DNA from: an uncultured Planctomycetaceae bacterium
GTDB taxonomy: Bacteria; Planctomycetota; Planctomycetia; Pirellulales; Thermoguttaceae
Assembly (NCBI GenBank): GCA_947307005.1
Contig: CAMZHY010000205.1
Location: 1 to 6,784 of the forward strand
Length of the DNA stretch: 6,784 bases
Direction of reading: 5' to 3'
Both the position numbers and the translations under genes were made by a program. Position 1 is the stretch's first letter; each line of letters starts with the position of its first letter. The notes under the pieces are model-generated. The model worked only from the letters and a program-made list of their open reading frames with translations, was not told the DNA's origin and did no database searches. Of this stretch, positions 5,868-6,784 are shown piece after piece.

Positions 5868-6784
5868 TTAAACAATCTCGGGTTCCTTTTGCTTCGATTT
5901 GACATAAATCAGATAAATGAATAAATAAAACAACAAATTCTGGAACGCAAACGTGCCGGTCAGCCACTGTAACGCTTGTTCTCGCGGAAGCAACGGCATG
6001 AACCTGAACGCGCCCATGCAGATCGTAAACTGAACCACCGAGTCTATTTTCACCGTATCTAAGTATCTAAGCAAAAATGCGATAAAAATATTGAATAATA
6101 TTAAATACAAGTAACCTCCGTCATGGTAGACCTCGGCGATATAAGTGGATCCGCCTCCTACGCCGGCGTTATAAGTCACAGGAGCATAGAGATACCCATA
6201 CGTTCGGAGAAAGTTGTCGCCCGTATAGGCGTCTTGCACCGTCCTTTCCGTAACTTTTTTACCTACGACAAGTCTCGTAAAAATGTTGTTTTTCAAATAA
6301 CTGCGAATCTCGCCGCTAATGAAATGATGACCGCCCGCCTCTTCTATCCTATCTTGCATAACGTAGCTGTTGGATACGATCTTTACCGATCTACCCTGTG
6401 TTTCAAAGAAATCTTGAACGCCCTCCAACACCCCTTTATCATATGTTATATGGTTCCTCTCATAGGCTATCATCTGTAAGAAATAAATGATGAAGGGAAG
6501 CGCGATCAAGCCAATGATGACCGTCCATTTTTTAAAGTAGAAATCATAGTTTCCTAGTCTGTTACGGAACATGATGTAGAAAACTGCGACCAATATGACG
6601 CTGATCGGTTCTCCTCTTTCGCCGGAAACCAGAAGAATAAGCTCCGGTATCGAAAGCATTATAAAGGTTATTATCGTGTTTCTCTTATTCGGAATGGTTC
6701 CCCAATAAGCAAACAAAGATACAAAATAGAGAGACGATAAACTCGTGACAAAATATGGGTACGAAGAAGCCGCGGTTGCATGCT
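5868..6784 (-). CDS. wzy: O-antigen/capsule polysaccharide polymerase, Wzy type, 5' end cut by window
   Basis: The frame stays open to the right edge, giving 304 residues of the C-terminal part; whole Wzy proteins usually have 400-470, so roughly the first quarter to third is missing. A TTG at 6716 could be taken for a start but is an internal Leu, since hydrophobic membrane sequence continues upstream of it. Membrane segments are visible at about 9-28, 36-53, 58-73, 86-105, 223-240, 246-263 and 275-293 of the partial protein. A long hydrophilic loop (about 107-222), rich in Arg, Glu and Tyr, ends in GGGSTYIAEVYHDGGYLYL (209-227), the block typical of the oligosaccharide-repeat polymerase Wzy family. 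GERGEP (54-59) resembles the conserved Arg/Glu site near a membrane face. The protein would join lipid-linked repeat units on the outer side of the plasma membrane. An O-antigen ligase is a weaker alternative. Ends in TAA, 32 nt before the next gene. Confidence 0.85.
   Translation of the reverse strand, partial: HATAASSYPYFVTSLSSLYFVSLFAYWGTIPNKRNTIITFIMLSIPELILLVSGERGEPISVILVAVFYIMFRNRLGNYDFYFKKWTVIIGLIALPFIIYFLQMIAYERNHITYDKGVLEGVQDFFETQGRSVKIVSNSYVMQDRIEEAGGHHFISGEIRSYLKNNIFTRLVVGKKVTERTVQDAYTGDNFLRTYGYLYAPVTYNAGVGGGSTYIAEVYHDGGYLYLILFNIFIAFLLRYLDTVKIDSVVQFTICMGAFRFMPLLPREQALQWLTGTFAFQNLLFYLFIYLIYVKSKQKEPEIV

Overview
This window is part of a surface-polysaccharide (capsule, exopolysaccharide or cell-wall glycopolymer) biosynthesis cluster. 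All six genes lie on the minus strand with short gaps (2 to 74 nt), so they look like one operon read from the right edge to the left. No promoter or terminator is recognisable inside the window. The gene at each edge is cut by the window.

In order of transcription the genes are: a membrane-embedded Wzy-type polysaccharide polymerase (5868-6784, 5' end missing); a GT-B family 4 glycosyltransferase (4699-5835); a polysaccharide pyruvyl transferase family protein (3551-4624); a two-cluster Fe-S protein with a coenzyme F420 hydrogenase/dehydrogenase beta-subunit-type C-terminal domain (2344-3540); a second family 4 glycosyltransferase broken by an in-frame TAA at its 49th codon (1202-2329); and WecC-type UDP-N-acetyl-D-mannosamine dehydrogenase (1-1179, the last few codons missing). 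Working together, they would make UDP-ManNAcA, build a repeat unit with two glycosyltransferases, decorate it (probably with a pyruvate ketal), and polymerise it outside the membrane by a Wzx/Wzy route. The flippase, initiating transferase, UDP-GlcNAc 2-epimerase and chain-length control are not in the window.

The organism is probably a bacterium. Shine-Dalgarno sequences such as AAAGGAG before wecC suit a Firmicutes-like host better than Bacteroidota, but the taxon cannot be fixed from this window and an archaeal host is not strictly excluded. Base composition differs along the window: wecC is GC-rich (about 60% in most rows counted by hand), while the genes to its right are more AT-rich.

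The points most worth following up are the nonsense-interrupted glycosyltransferase and the tight pairing of the Fe-S F420-beta-like protein with the pyruvyl transferase. The gene types belong to known families and nothing here clearly amounts to an undescribed system, but the redox step implied by the Fe-S protein is not explained by standard polysaccharide chemistry.
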